This document shows positions 35,260 through 46,100 of a stretch of 64,000 nucleotides of DNA, piece after piece; positions within the stretch are counted from its first letter, which is position 1, and each line of letters opens with the position of its first letter. A program made the position numbers and the translations under genes. The stretch spans positions 1,495,370 to 1,559,369 of the forward strand of contig NZ_BSTX01000001.1 of NCBI RefSeq assembly GCF_030269765.1, written 5' to 3'. The notes beneath the pieces are model-generated. The model saw nothing but the letters and a program-made list of their open reading frames with translations, was not told where the DNA came from and searched no databases. This DNA is from Actinorhabdospora filicis. GTDB lineage: Bacteria; Actinomycetota; Actinomycetes; Mycobacteriales; Micromonosporaceae.

Positions 35260-35501
35260 CGAACGCTCAAAAGGAGGGCGTGCTCGCCGTCGGCGATCTC
35301 GATCCGGGTGCCGGGCAGCGCGCACAGGAACCGCCCGACGCCGCGCAGCGTCCCCAGCGGGCTGATCCCCGCGACACGGCACGCGACCAGTCCGCCGATG
35401 ACGGCGAACAGCAGCAGCGGCGACAGGACCAGCACCACCGGCAGGACCGGGATCCACACCCTCGTGCGGCGGTATCCCACGGTCACCAGCTGCGGCATCA
35501 T
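35256..35501 (-). CDS. Small membrane protein of the DUF2089 operon
   Basis: 81 aa, starting MMPQLVTVGYRRTRVWIPVL. One long hydrophobic region (IPVLPVVLVLSPLLLFAVIG) makes one or two membrane passes, followed by a short domain GTRIEIADGEHALLLSVR. ATGA overlaps at both ends. Similar small proteins accompany DUF2089/SHOCT genes elsewhere; function unknown. Confidence 0.78.
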   Translation of the reverse strand: MMPQLVTVGYRRTRVWIPVLPVVLVLSPLLLFAVIGGLVACRVAGISPLGTLRGVGRFLCALPGTRIEIADGEHALLLSVR

Positions 35502-35860
35502 CGCGACCTCCGCAGCTCGTCCAGGGCCCCCTGGACGTCGATCTCGCCCCGGCGCAGGCTCTCGATCACGTCGGCGCCGGTGGGCGCCGGGTCGGTGTCG
35601 ACGAAGTCGAGCCGCTCGGCGATGCGGTTCAGCCGCGCCTTGACCGTCGGGTAGCTGACCCCGAACAGCCGCTCCATCTCCTTGATGGAGCCGTGCGCGA
35701 GGACGAACGCGGCGACGAAGACCTGGTCCTCGGCGCTGAGCCGGGCCAGCTGCGGCGGCTCGAAGGAGCCCTCGATGGCGACGTCGGCGTCGGTGAGGCG
35801 GACGCGCTCGACGACGAACGGCCGTCCGCGGGTGAGGTCGGTCAGTTCCTGCCAGTCCAT
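35498..35860 (-). CDS. DUF2089-family HTH protein
   Basis: 120 aa from ATG 35860 with GGGAG six bases upstream. Signature region: RLSAEDQVFVAAFVLAHGSI, KEMERLFGVSYPTVKARLNR and IAERLDF. The helix-turn-helix at about 58-80 suggests DNA binding. The C-terminal ESLRRGEIDVQGALDELR looks like a SHOCT-like helix pair, matching the SHOCT-like module two genes on. It is first in a three-gene operon and probably autoregulates. Confidence 0.87.
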   Translation of the reverse strand: MDWQELTDLTRGRPFVVERVRLTDADVAIEGSFEPPQLARLSAEDQVFVAAFVLAHGSIKEMERLFGVSYPTVKARLNRIAERLDFVDTDPAPTGADVIESLRRGEIDVQGALDELRRSR

Positions 35861-36220
35861 GCGCGGCTCCCTCGCTCGATGCTCATTCCTCAGTTATAGA
35901 TTGAGTTTCTTGAGGCGACAAGAGTCCGTAATTGATTTTCTTAAGGTGGCACTTGAAGAAGTTGATACCGACGGACGGAACGAAGACCTCGGGACGCCCC
36001 GGGTGAACGGGACACAAACCTCCCCATGCCTTCCCGTCACCGCACCCCAACGCCGGTTACCCGCGCGTAGGTTTCCCCTTGCGCCACCCTTGATCACCTC
36101 CGCGACCCGTGACGTCCCGGCTCCGGCGTGGCACAAAAGGACACCGGCCGCATCCGTTCGGCCGAGTGATCCCACGTAGAACGCAATCCCCCTCAGGCGA
36201 CACACGAAAGGTCGCGGCAC
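35861..36220. other. 360-bp divergent intergenic region, DUF2089 operon / M4 protease
   Basis: No gene seen. The DUF2089-proximal 90 bp are AT-rich with the direct repeats; the rest is GC-rich leader for the protease, ending in GAAAGGTCGCGGCAC as a weak ribosome-binding region before ATG 36221. Confidence 0.5.
35900..35950. promoter_or_regulatory. Two 20-bp direct repeats in the DUF2089/protease divergent region
   Basis: ATTGAGTTTCTTGAGGCGAC (35900-35919) and ATTGATTTTCTTAAGGTGGC (35931-35950) match at 16 of 20 positions, 31 bp apart, in an unusually AT-rich patch. They lie 40-90 bp upstream of the DUF2089 start. Candidate binding sites for DUF2089 or an alternative sigma factor. Confidence 0.5.
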
Positions 36221-37840
36221 ATGACTCGCAGACCCCTCACCAAGGCGGCGGTGGCCGTCTCCCTCTCCGGCCTGTTAATGGCCGCCCTGCCCGCCGTGCA
36301 GGCCACGGCGGAGGAGCCGACGGCTCCGGCCCAGTCCGCGCAGTCCGTCCAGGACGCGGCCGGGCACCTCACCGCCCTGATCGCCCCGGCGGGCGGCGTC
36401 CTGCGTCACGGCGGCCCCGGCACCGCCGTCGACCAGGCGCGCGACCACCTCGCGGCCTACGCCTCCCGGTTCGGCGTGGACGCGGCGACCTACTCCGTCA
36501 CCGGCGGCACCACCATCCCCGGTGGCGCGGTCGTGCGGTTCCAGCAGACCGTCGACTACATCCCGGTGCTCGGCGCCCAGATGGTCGCGGTCCTGGACGG
36601 CTCGGGCTCGCTCACGTCCCTGCACGGCACGGTGAGCGAGAACCACGGCCAGGACGCGGTCGTGCGCAGCAGCGACAACCCCCTCAAGGGCAAGGCGCTC
36701 AAGGAGTTCGCGAAGGAGGCCGACGTCCCCGTCAAGGAACTGGCCGCCCAGAAGCCGAGCCTGGCGTGGTTCGACTCCGCGATCTGGTCGGGCGCGCCGT
36801 CCACCGGCGACCTGCGGCTGGTGTGGTCGGTCAAGGTCGAGCCGAACGGGCTGATCGGCTTCGGCGGCGAGATGCTCTACGACGCCACCACCGGCGAGGA
36901 GGTCCTGCGGATCTCCGACAAGCACGACATCAACCGCGTGGTCTGCGACGTCAAGGGCGGCTCGGTCAGCACCACGACGGTGTGCTCCTCGAAGAACGCC
37001 ACCCGCAAGGAGGGCCAGGCCGCCACCGGGCAGGCCGACGTCGACAAGGCCTACGACCTGTTCGGCGCGACCTCGAAGTTCTACCAGGACAACTTCGGCT
37101 ACGACCTGACCGCCGGCATCGGCTCCACCGCCAGCGGCGACCGGACCAAGCGGCTGCGCGCGATCGTGCGCGCCTGCGTCCCCGGTTACGGCTGCCCGAT
37201 GGAGAACGCGTTCTGGAACGGCAAGGGCATGACCTTCGGCGCCGGCTTCGCCTCCGCCGATGACGTGATCGCCCACGAGCTGACCCACGGCGTCACCGAG
37301 TTCATCTCCGGGCTGGAGTACTCCAGCCAGAGCGGCGCGATCAACGAGTCCCTGTCCGACATCTTCGGCGAGTACTCCGACCTCACCAACGGCACCGGCA
37401 ACGACGCCGCCTCGGTGCGCTGGGACCTCGGGGAGGACCTGCCGTCCTCGATCGGGGTCATCCGCAGCCTGTCCGACCCGACCCGGTACCAGAACCCCGA
37501 CCGGATCGGCAGCTCCTACTGGTACACCGGCTCGAACAACTCCGCCTACGTGCACATCAACTCCGGGGTGGGCAACAAGGCGGCGTTCCTCATCGCCGAC
37601 GGCGGCACCTTCAACGGCCAGACCGTCACCGGTCTCGGGCTGGCGAAGGCCGCGCAGATCTGGTGGCGCGTCCAGCACACGCTCACCTCGTCGGCGACGT
37701 ACTCCGAGCTGAACACCGTCCTCCCGGCGGCGTGCCGGGCCCTGGCGTCCTCGGGCACGGCGGGCATCACGTCCGCCGACTGCGCGAGCGTCGACAAGGC
37801 CGTGGCCGCCACCGAGATGGGCACGACCCCACGGGGGTGA
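36221..37840 (+). CDS. Secreted neutral metalloprotease, M4 (thermolysin) family
   Basis: 539 aa. Sec-type signal peptide (basic [20 protein letters not shown], cleavage near AVQATAEEP). A propeptide with FTP- and PepSY-like character follows ([40 protein letters not shown]). The catalytic domain has HELTH with zinc ligands His352 and His356 and catalytic Glu353, and the third ligand Glu376 in [12 protein letters not shown]. The C-terminal M4 domain ends near [20 protein letters not shown]. Monocistronic, with a strong terminator downstream. Confidence 0.94.
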   Translation: MTRRPLTKAAVAVSLSGLLMAALPAVQATAEEPTAPAQSAQSVQDAAGHLTALIAPAGGVLRHGGPGTAVDQARDHLAAYASRFGVDAATYSVTGGTTIPGGAVVRFQQTVDYIPVLGAQMVAVLDGSGSLTSLHGTVSENHGQDAVVRSSDNPLKGKALKEFAKEADVPVKELAAQKPSLAWFDSAIWSGAPSTGDLRLVWSVKVEPNGLIGFGGEMLYDATTGEEVLRISDKHDINRVVCDVKGGSVSTTTVCSSKNATRKEGQAATGQADVDKAYDLFGATSKFYQDNFGYDLTAGIGSTASGDRTKRLRAIVRACVPGYGCPMENAFWNGKGMTFGAGFASADDVIAHELTHGVTEFISGLEYSSQSGAINESLSDIFGEYSDLTNGTGNDAASVRWDLGEDLPSSIGVIRSLSDPTRYQNPDRIGSSYWYTGSNNSAYVHINSGVGNKAAFLIADGGTFNGQTVTGLGLAKAAQIWWRVQHTLTSSATYSELNTVLPAACRALASSGTAGITSADCASVDKAVAATEMGTTPRG

Positions 37841-37891
37841 TCCTCTCCCCGCGTCTCCCGTTCACGGGAGACCAGGCGACCGGCGAGAGGA

Positions 37892-37921
37892 GGAGGGGCC
37901 CGGCTACGGCCGGGCCCCTCC
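37892..37921 (+). terminator. Intrinsic terminator of the M4 protease
   Basis: 13-bp perfect stem GGAGGGGCCCGGC / GCCGGGCCCCTCC with a TACG tetraloop, 51 bp after the stop and just before rnhA. Confidence 0.8.
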
Positions 37922-37944
37922 GGCGTCCCCGTTACCCTCGGCCA

Positions 37945-38406
37945 ATGACCGCAACCGTGGACATCTACACCGACGGCGCGTGCAGCCCCAACCCCGGCCC
38001 CGGCGGCTGGGGCGCCCTCCTGCGCTACGGCTCGCGGGAGAAGGAACTGTGCGGCGGCACCGCCGAGGAGACCACGAACAACCGGATGGAACTGACCGCG
38101 CCCACCGAAGCGCTCAACCACCTGACCCGCCCCTGCGCCGTGCGCATCCACACCGACTCGACCTACGTCCGCGACGGCATCACCAAATGGGTGGTCAAAT
38201 GGCGCGCCAACGGCTGGGTGACCTCGGACAAGAAGCCGGTGAAGAACGCCGACCTGTGGCGCGCGCTCTCCGAAGCCGTGGCGCGGCACGAGGTCGAGTG
38301 GCTGTGGGTGAAGGGCCACAACGGGCACGTGGAGAACGAACGCGCCGACCGCCTCGCGGCGAAGGGGCTGGCGGAGGCTGTTGCGGCGGGGGTGGGGGTG
38401 GGGTAG
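37945..38406 (+). CDS. rnhA: Ribonuclease HI
   Basis: Degrades RNA in RNA-DNA hybrids. 153 aa from ATG 37945. All four catalytic positions are visible: Asp in [16 protein letters not shown], Glu in [13 protein letters not shown], Asp in [12 protein letters not shown], Asp in [11 protein letters not shown]. The basic-handle region is short ([18 protein letters not shown]). The open frame extends upstream into the protease, but RNase H homology begins at this ATG. Confidence 0.96.
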   Translation: MTATVDIYTDGACSPNPGPGGWGALLRYGSREKELCGGTAEETTNNRMELTAPTEALNHLTRPCAVRIHTDSTYVRDGITKWVVKWRANGWVTSDKKPVKNADLWRALSEAVARHEVEWLWVKGHNGHVENERADRLAAKGLAEAVAAGVGVG

Positions 38407-38855
38407 GGAGGGGGCTCGTCGGGTCGGGCGGGCGGGTGAGTGCGGCTCGGGTGACCTGGGGGATGACGCGGGAGCGGCTTGGGGTGGGCCGTCTCGGCTT
38501 GCCGGGCGGGTGAACCGGCCTCGGGTGACTCGTGGCGATGAGCAAGGTGCGCACGAGCCGCACGATCGCTGAGTGATCGGGGTGGTCGGGGTGGAGGGGG
38601 TGGCCGGATCACTCAGCTGATGCGGCCCATGGGTTCGACAGGTCGCGGCCCACCAGGCGCATGCGCGGCCGTACCGCTCTCGCAAGCCCCTCGCGCTCTT
38701 CGCGTGAGGGTCTGCGCGATCGCGGCATGGGCGTCGCGCCGATGCGACGGCCCCAGGCCGCACGGCCATCGCGTCCGTCCCGGCACGCTCCTACCCCGCA
38801 CACCCCGGCCGGTGATCCACCTCCGCCGCCCCTACGAGGAGGCCGCGGCACCCCC
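38407..38855. other. 449-bp spacer between converging rnhA and the LAL regulator
   Basis: No supported gene. It holds an inverted repeat GCTGAGTGATC (38568-38578) / GATCACTCAGC (38607-38617) with a 28-nt G-rich loop, which could end both transcripts, and GC-rich sequence without further structure that I can support. Confidence 0.5.
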
Positions 38856-41558
38856 TCAAGGCTCCAGCCGCCCCAGCAGCTCCGCCCGGTTCCGTACCCC
38901 GAAGCGGCGGTACAGCCGGGAGAGCCTCGCCTCCACCGCCTTCACCGACAGGAACAGCGCGGCGCCGACTTCGCGGTTCGTCGCTCCGGCTCGGACCATC
39001 TCCACGAGCCTGCGGTCGGCTTCCGAGAGGCGGTCGCCGCCGGGGTGGTCGAGGCGGTCCAGCTCATCGCGGGCGACGGTGAGGTGGGCTTCGGCGCCGA
39101 TGGCGGCGAAGGTTTCGGCGGCGGTGGTGAAGGCCTGGCGGGCGAGGGCGCGGCGGCGGGCGCGGCGGGCGAGGCGGCCGAAGGTGAGTTCGGCGCGGGC
39201 GGCTTCGAGGGGGTAGCCGGTGAGGGTGTCGATGGCGGTGCGGAGGGCGTCGAGGGCGCGGGTGTGGTCGCCGCGGGCGGCGGTGAGGAGGGCGCGGGCG
39301 CGGGCGGCGGGGAGGCGGATGACGTCGCGGCCGAACTCGATTATGCGGCCGTCGAGGTCTTCGAGGCGGGTGGCGGCCTGGCCGAGGTCGCCGACGGCGA
39401 CGAGGGCCTCGATGTGGTCGGCGTGCCAGGGGATGATCGCGGGGTCGCGCAGGCCGGAGGCCTTCTCCAGGTCGACGGCGCGCTGGAAGGACAGCACGGC
39501 GGCGACGGGGTCGCCGGCGAGGAGGAGTGCCTGGCCGTGCAGGACGAGGGCGCCCTCCAGCCATTCGTTGTCGCCGTGTTCCTCGCATCCGGCGATGGCG
39601 CGGGCGGCGCGTTCGACGGCGGTGCGGGGTGTGCCGGCGCACCATTCGGCGTTGGCGGCCGACACGAGGCCGGGGCCGGGGGACGGGGCGGCGTCCAGGA
39701 AGAGGCGTTCGCATTCGCGTCCGGCGCGCAGGGCGGCCTCGCCGTGCCCGGCACGCACGTTCACGGAGGTGGTGGAGATGAGGACGCTCATCAGGTCGGC
39801 GATGAGCCCGCGCGAGCGGACGTCGGACTCCAGCCGGGTGATCTCGTCGACGGCGGTGGCCAGGTCGCCGCGGAACAGCGCCGTCATCGCCCACATCTGC
39901 CGGGCGTCGGCGACGGGTGTGGTCAGCGGCATTCCCTGGGCCAGGAGGTAGGCCTGTTCGTAGATCCCGTCGGCCTCGGCGTTGGCGAGGTTGGCGCGGG
40001 TGACGAGGACCTCCACGATCAGTTCGCGGTCACCGGCGAGGCGCGCGAGGCCGACGGCGCGGTCGGCGAGTTCGACGGCGTCGGGGTGGCGGCGTTCGAA
40101 GTAGGCGAGGACGGCGGCGTAGAGGTCGACGCGGGCTTCGAGTTCGGTGTCGCCGGTGGCGTCGGCGCGGGCGGCGTCGAGGTGTTCGGGGATGCCGGTG
40201 AGGTCGGCTCCGGCGAGGTCGATGAGGCGCAGGCGGGCGCGGACGCGGGTGCCGGCCGCGCCGGTGAGGGCGGCGGTGGCGAGGTCGCGGGCCTCGTCGA
40301 CGTGCCCGGCGTCGTGGGCGTAGCCGGCGGCGGTGAGGTGGCGGGCGGCGAGCGCCTGGGAGTTCTGGGGTGGTGTGCGCTGGGCGGCGAGGCGGGCAAG
40401 GGAGAGGGCGGTGCCGGGCGCGCCTCGTTTGGCGGCGTCGGCGGCGGCGGTTTCGGCGAGCGCGGCGGTGTCCTCGTCGGCGGCGGGGTTGCCGAGGGCG
40501 CGGTGGCGGGCGCGTTCGACGGGTTCTTCGACGAGGGCGGCGAGGGCGGCGTGGGTTTCGCGGCGGGCGGCGTTTCCGGCGTCGGTGGCGACGAGTTCGC
40601 GCAGGAGGGGGTGGGGGAAGCGGACGTCTCCGGCGTCGTTGGTGGTGACGACCTGGGCGTGTTCGGCGGCGCGGAGTCCGTCGGGCGGGAGGACGCCGGC
40701 GCGGATGAGGAGGGCGAGGTTGGGGCGGGCGACGAGGGCGGCGTAGAGGAGGGCGGTGCGGGTGGTGTCGTCGAGTCCGGTGACGCGTTTGGCGAGGAGG
40801 GCGCGGAGCCGGTCGGGGACGGGGAGGGGTTCGTGGTCGGCGGGGGCGGTGGCGCCGAGGGCGCGGGCGAGTTCGAGGGCGTACATGGGGTTGCCGCCGG
40901 AGGCCTCCCAGATGCGGCGGGTGGCGCGGGTGCCGGTGCCGGTGAGGAGGTCGGCGATGTCGGGGCGGGCCAGGGGCGGGACGGGGATGGCGGTGGCGGT
41001 GTCGGGGCAGAGGCGGCGGGTGGTGGGTTCGCCGTCGGTGACGCGTTCGGTGATGAGGAACGCGACGGGGAGGTCGCCGAGGCGGCGGACGGCGAAGGCG
41101 ATGACGTCGGCGCTGGCCTGGTCGGCCCATTGGGCGTCGTCGAGGACGATGAGGGCGGGCGCGTCGGCGGCGAGTCGGCGCAGGAGTTCCAGGACGGCGA
41201 TGCGGACGGCGAGTTCGTCGGGTCCGGTCTCGGCGCCGCCGGTGCGGAGGAGGGCGACGTCGAGGGCGTCGCGGAGGTGGCCGGGCAGGCCGCGTCCGCA
41301 GGAGGTGGCGAGGATGTCGGCGAAGAGGTCGATGAGGACGAGGTAGGGCAGTTCGGCCTCGACTTCGGCGGGTGAGGCGCGCAGGACGCGGACGCCGCCG
41401 TCGCGGGCGGATCCGGCGAGGGCGTCGGCGAGGGTCGATTTGCCGATGCCGGGTGGTCCGTAGAGGAGGACGCCGCGTTGCGCGCGCAACCCGGCGGCCG
41501 CCCGCCTCATCGTCTGCCCGCGCCCCACCATGCGCACAGCGACACCTCCCGCCGTCAC
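38856..41558 (-). CDS. Large ATP-binding LuxR-family (LAL/MalT-like) transcriptional regulator
   Basis: 900 aa. An N-terminal STAND/AAA domain has Walker A GPPGIGKST (34-42) and Walker B LIVLDDAQWADQASAD, then SGGNPMYALELARALG. A long helical TPR-like middle (Ala/Arg/Leu rich) follows, and a C-terminal LuxR HTH (ADRRLVEMVRAGATNREVGA, LFLSVKAVEARLSRLYRRFG). Such proteins switch on operons on binding a sugar, peptide or other ligand, hydrolysing ATP. A second start at residue 10 (MVGRGQTMRRA) is possible. The target is unknown; no catabolic operon is adjacent. Confidence 0.92.
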   Translation of the reverse strand: MTAGGVAVRMVGRGQTMRRAAAGLRAQRGVLLYGPPGIGKSTLADALAGSARDGGVRVLRASPAEVEAELPYLVLIDLFADILATSCGRGLPGHLRDALDVALLRTGGAETGPDELAVRIAVLELLRRLAADAPALIVLDDAQWADQASADVIAFAVRRLGDLPVAFLITERVTDGEPTTRRLCPDTATAIPVPPLARPDIADLLTGTGTRATRRIWEASGGNPMYALELARALGATAPADHEPLPVPDRLRALLAKRVTGLDDTTRTALLYAALVARPNLALLIRAGVLPPDGLRAAEHAQVVTTNDAGDVRFPHPLLRELVATDAGNAARRETHAALAALVEEPVERARHRALGNPAADEDTAALAETAAADAAKRGAPGTALSLARLAAQRTPPQNSQALAARHLTAAGYAHDAGHVDEARDLATAALTGAAGTRVRARLRLIDLAGADLTGIPEHLDAARADATGDTELEARVDLYAAVLAYFERRHPDAVELADRAVGLARLAGDRELIVEVLVTRANLANAEADGIYEQAYLLAQGMPLTTPVADARQMWAMTALFRGDLATAVDEITRLESDVRSRGLIADLMSVLISTTSVNVRAGHGEAALRAGRECERLFLDAAPSPGPGLVSAANAEWCAGTPRTAVERAARAIAGCEEHGDNEWLEGALVLHGQALLLAGDPVAAVLSFQRAVDLEKASGLRDPAIIPWHADHIEALVAVGDLGQAATRLEDLDGRIIEFGRDVIRLPAARARALLTAARGDHTRALDALRTAIDTLTGYPLEAARAELTFGRLARRARRRALARQAFTTAAETFAAIGAEAHLTVARDELDRLDHPGGDRLSEADRRLVEMVRAGATNREVGAALFLSVKAVEARLSRLYRRFGVRNRAELLGRLEP

Positions 41559-41789
41559 CTTCGGGCCAGCCTAGTGGCGAGCCGTCACGGATTGAAGACG
41601 GTTTTTGTGCGGGCTCGCTTTGGAAAGTTGGCTGTTAAGTGTGGTGTCCAGTTCGTGCTGGTGGGCGGGCTGGTCGGTTGCGGCCAGGCGGGTGGGGTGG
41701 CCGGGGTAGGACAGGCCGCCGACCTGGTGTTTCGTGCGCGGGGTCGGTAGGAAGGAGGAGCCCCCTCGCCCACGGGAAGGAGCCCGACC

Positions 41790-42056
41790 GTGCCCATGCG
41801 GTTGATCAGCGTCGTCGTCGACACCCCCGAATGGCAGCCGTGCCCGTCCAGTCTCCGGCGGCATCTGGTCGCCGGTCCCGGTGATCTGCTGGAGCACGTG
41901 GAGGTGGAGGCCGAGGACCGCACCACCACGTTCCGGTTGTGCGTGCTGGGTCCGCTGCGGCACGCGGTGGGCACGGCGACCAGGCTGGCGTTCGAGTCGG
42001 TGACCGGCGCCTCGGGTGGCGGCGCGTACTCGCTGCGCGAGGTGCGGGTCGGTTAG
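41790..42056 (+). CDS. 88-aa small protein between regulators
   Basis: Starts at GTG 41790 with an excellent AAGGAG eight bases upstream, which argues that it is a real gene. Sequence VPMRLISVVVDTPEWQPCPS, then SLRRHLVAGPGDLLEHVEVE; predicted as an alpha/beta small domain, no membrane helix. I do not recognise the family. It converges on the TrmB/LuxR gene, with the two stops overlapping, and has a 231-bp promoter region shared with the divergent LAL gene. A regulated product or modulator of one of the flanking regulators is possible. Confidence 0.72.
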   Translation: MPMRLISVVVDTPEWQPCPSSLRRHLVAGPGDLLEHVEVEAEDRTTTFRLCVLGPLRHAVGTATRLAFESVTGASGGGAYSLREVRVG

Positions 42057-42985
42057 GCGAGGTCGGCGGCGGCGAGCCAGCCGCGTTCGAGGGCCTTGGC
42101 CCCGGCCTGGAAGCGGCTGGCGGCGCCCAGGCGGGTCATGAGGTCGCCGGAGAGGCGCCGGACGGTGCGCGGCGACACGCCGAGCTGCCGGGCGGCCTTC
42201 TCGTCGGTGGCGCCCCGGGCCCACAGGCGCAGGAGTTCGCGCTGCTGGAGGGTCGGCGCGCCGGACGCGGTGGTGCGGGTGACGTCGACGGGGGTGGCCT
42301 CGCGCCACACGTGCTCGAAGAGGGTCACCAGCGCGGTGACCACGCCCTGCCCGGACAGCACGAGCGCGCCGCCGGCCTGCGGGACCACGGCGCGGCGGCC
42401 GTCGAAGACGCTCATCCGCACCGGCAGCGACATCGCGGTGCGCACCTCCACGCCGTTCTCGGCGAGGCCGCGCACCAGCGCCCAGGCGGCGGCGTTGGCG
42501 CGGACGCCGTCCAGGTGCACCTGCCGGACGCGCACGCCGCCCGGGTGGTCGCCGGGCGCGGGGTCGAAGGCGAGGATCTCCTCGCGGGACTCGGCGGCCA
42601 GTTCCTTGTGGCGGGCGCGGACGGCGTCGAGCCCGTCGACGCACTCGACCTCGCCCTCGTCGCGGAACTCGACCTGACCGGCCAGGACGCGCGCGACGGC
42701 GGCCCGGCCCTCCTCGACCAGCGACTGCCTGCGCGCCACCTCGGCCTGCTCGCGCGCGACCAGCGCGCCGAGGCCGATCTCGGGGTCCACCGGCCGCAGG
42801 ACGCCCGGTTCGCGCCATGACGCGCGCAGCAGGCCCATCGCGGTGAGCTCGGTGAGCGCCTCGCGGACGGTGTTCTCCTCGGCGCGCACGGCCCGCACGA
42901 GGTCGGCGACGCCCGCGCAGGGCGCGCGCAGGAGCGCGAGGTAGACCGACTCGGCGGCGGGCGTGATGCCGAGAGGTTCGAGCAT
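42053..42985 (-). CDS. TrmB-like N-terminal / LuxR C-terminal hybrid regulator
   Basis: 310 aa starting MLEPLGITPAAESVYLALLR. The N-terminus is a winged helix of TrmB type (VADLVRAVRAEENTVREALT). A middle phospholipase-D-like sensing region follows (SREEILAFDPAPGDHPGGVR, FDGRRAVVPQAGGALVLSGQ). The C-terminal LuxR HTH is LQQRELLRLWARGATDEKAA and RQLGVSPRTVRRLSGDLMTR. This architecture is frequent in actinomycetes as cluster-situated regulators. It is divergent from the SARP-type gene at 43173. Confidence 0.9.
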   Translation of the reverse strand: MLEPLGITPAAESVYLALLRAPCAGVADLVRAVRAEENTVREALTELTAMGLLRASWREPGVLRPVDPEIGLGALVAREQAEVARRQSLVEEGRAAVARVLAGQVEFRDEGEVECVDGLDAVRARHKELAAESREEILAFDPAPGDHPGGVRVRQVHLDGVRANAAAWALVRGLAENGVEVRTAMSLPVRMSVFDGRRAVVPQAGGALVLSGQGVVTALVTLFEHVWREATPVDVTRTTASGAPTLQQRELLRLWARGATDEKAARQLGVSPRTVRRLSGDLMTRLGAASRFQAGAKALERGWLAAADLA

Positions 42986-43172
42986 GGGGGCGCTCCGTGT
43001 GGATGGGACGACTACGGGTGAAGGTTAGTGGGACGAACGGCGGAGCGACAGTGACCCGAACGGCGGACGGGCCGCCGATAGATGACGACTTGTCCCGACT
43101 GGCGTCACGTCGGCGTCTTTTGGCGGCACTCCGCCGTCGCCGGATGCCGGTGATCCATGGCAAAATCGGCCC

Positions 43173-46100
43173 GTGCAGATCGGGATTCTCGGGCCCTTCG
43201 AGGTTCGCACCACCGAAGGTGACATCGCCGACGTGCCGGGCGCCCGGCTGCGCGGGCTGCTGATCGCCCTCGCGCTGGAGGCCGGGCACGCCGTCCCCAA
43301 GGGGACCCTCATCGACTGGATCTGGGGTGAACAGCCGCCCTCCGACGCCGCCAACGCGCTCCAGCGGCTGGTCTCCCGGCTACGGAAGGCCCTCCCCGAG
43401 GGCACCGTGGACGGCCAGACCGACGGCTACCGGCTGACCGTCGACCCCGAATCGGTCGACGCGGTCCGCTTCGAGCGCCTCGTCGCCCGCGCCCGCGACG
43501 ACGACGGCCCCCAGCGCGTCCGGAACCTGCGCGAAGCCCTCGGGCTGTGGCGCGGCGGCGCGATGCAGGACGTCGGCCTCCCCGAGAGCGCCGCCTTCGA
43601 CGCCGCCGCCACCCGCCTGGAGGGCCTGCGGCTCACCGCGATGGAGGAACGCTTCGACGCCGAACTCGACCTCGGCAACGGCGCCAAACTCGTCACCGAG
43701 CTCACCGACCTCGTCGCCGCGCACCCCGTGCGCGAACGCCTCGTGGCCTCCCTCATGCGCGCCCTCGTCGCCAGCGGCCGCGACTCCGAGGCCCTCATGG
43801 TCTACCAGCGCGCCAGCGACACCCTCGCCGACACCCTCGGCGTCGACCCCTCCCCCGAACTCTCCGCGCTGCACGTGGCCCTCCTGCGCGGCGAACTCGG
43901 CCGCCGCGACGAGGAACGCAAGACCAACCTCCGCGAGGAACTCACCAGCTACGTCGGCAAGGACGCCGACGTCACCGCCGTCGCCGGGCTCATCGCCGGG
44001 CACCGCCTCACCACCCTCATCGGCCCCGGCGGCTCCGGCAAGACCCGCCTGGCCACCGAGACCGCCCGCACCATGCTCGGCGACGTCCCCGACGGGGCGT
44101 GGCTGGTCGAACTCGCCGCCATCGGCGCCGACGGCGACGTCGCCCAGGCCACCCTCGCCGGGCTCGGGCTGCGCGACTCCCTCCTCGGCGAATCCGCCGG
44201 CGCCGAACCCGTCGAGCGGCTCATCGCCGCCATCCGCGAACGCGACATGCTCCTCGTCCTCGACAACTGCGAGCACGTCATCGAATCGGCCGCCGCGCTC
44301 GCCCACCGCCTCCTCGGCGAATGCCGCCGCCTGCGCGTCCTGGCCACCAGCCGCGAACCCCTCGGCATCACCGGCGAGGCGCTGTGGCCGGTGGCGCCGC
44401 TGGCCCTCCCCGACGCCGAGGCCGACCTCGGCGCCATCGAGGCCTCCCCCTCCGTCCGGCTCCTGCGCGACCGGGCCGCCGCCGTCCGCAAGGACGTCAC
44501 CGCCGACGCGGCGACCCTGCGGACCATGGCCCGCGTCTGCCGCGTCCTGGACGGCATGCCGCTGGCCATCGAACTGGCCGCCGCCCGGCTGCGCACCATG
44601 TCCATCGAGCAGCTCGCCAACCGCCTCGACGACCGGTTCCGGCTCCTCACCGGCGGCAGCCGCACCGCCCTGCCCCGCCACCGCACCCTGCGCGCGATGG
44701 TCGACTGGAGCTGGGAACTGCTCACCGAGGCCGAACGCGCCGTCCTGCGGCGCCTGTCGGTCTTCTCCGGCGGCGCCAGCCTGGAGGCCGCCGAATGGGT
44801 GTGCGCGGGCGAACCCGTCGAGCAGTGGGAGGTCCTCGACCTGATCACCGCGCTCACCGAGAAGTCCCTGCTGGTCACCACCGGCGACGACGACGCCCCC
44901 CGCTACCGCATGCTCGGCACCATCAAGGAATACGCCGACCAGCGCCTGACCGAGGCCGGCGAGACCGACGCGACCCGCCGCGCGCACCTGACGTTCTTCA
45001 CCCAGCTCGCCGAGACCGCCGAACCCAACCTGCGCCGCGCCGAGCAGATCGAATGGCTGAACGTCCTGCACGCCGAACGCGACAACATCGGCGCCGCCAT
45101 GCGCGGCGCCATCGCCTCCGGCGACGCCCGCGCCGCGATGTGGCTGGGCGCCAACGCCGGCTGGTTCTGGTGGCTGGCCGGGTACAAGGCCGAGGGCATG
45201 GAACTGCTCCGGGCCACCGTCGACCTGCCCGGCGAGGTCCCCGACGACATCATCGCCACCGTCTACGCCCTCCTGGTCATGTTCGCCACCACCGGACCCG
45301 GCGACGAGAACCACGCCGCGACCTGGATCCACAAGGCCTACGAGCACGGCAAGCGCGGCGACGGCGACCACCCCGGCATCGCCCTGATCGCCCCGCTGGA
45401 GCAGATGCTGCGCGACCCGTCCTCGGCCTCGCGGGCCTTCGAACCGGTCCTGAACAACCCGGACCCGTGGGTGCGGGCCCTGGCGCGGCTCCAGGTCGGC
45501 AAGATGCGCACCGTCCTCGGCGACCCCGGCCTGGAGGCCGACGCGTACCTGGAGACGGCGCTGGTGGAGTTCCAGGCCATCGGCGAGCGCTTCGGGATCT
45601 CCTTCGCGCTCTCCGAACTGGCCGAGCGGATCGCGGCGCGCGGCGAGCTCGCCGAGGCCTGCGAGTACTACGAGGAGGCCATCGCCGCGGTCAAGGAGAT
45701 CGGCGCCCACGACGACGTGATCCGGTTGCGGGCCCAGCAGTCGAGCCTGTACTGGCTGAAGGGCGACCGGGAGGCGTGCGCGGCCGCGCTGGCCGAGGCC
45801 GACCGGTTCGCCGAGCGGGTCGCGTGGCCGGGGACCCTGGCGGTGCTGGCCCTGGCGAAGGCGGACGTGGCGCGCTGGAACGGCGACGCCGAGGCCGCCC
45901 GGGAGCAGATCGTGAAGGCGACGGCGGTGATGGGCTCCGACGGCGCGCAGATCGCCATCTCGGTCCATCACATGCTCGGCTATCTCGCCGAGGACACCGG
46001 GTCCTCGCGTGAGCAGCGGGTCCTGGAAGTGGCGGCGGTGACCGCGGGCGGGCACGCGCCGCTGATCGCGCGGACCATGGTCGGCCTGGCCGACCTGGCG

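Noticed and set aside
38609..38851. Small minus-strand frame in the rnhA/LAL spacer
   Set aside because: Arg/Gly-rich shadow with no SD and no motif.
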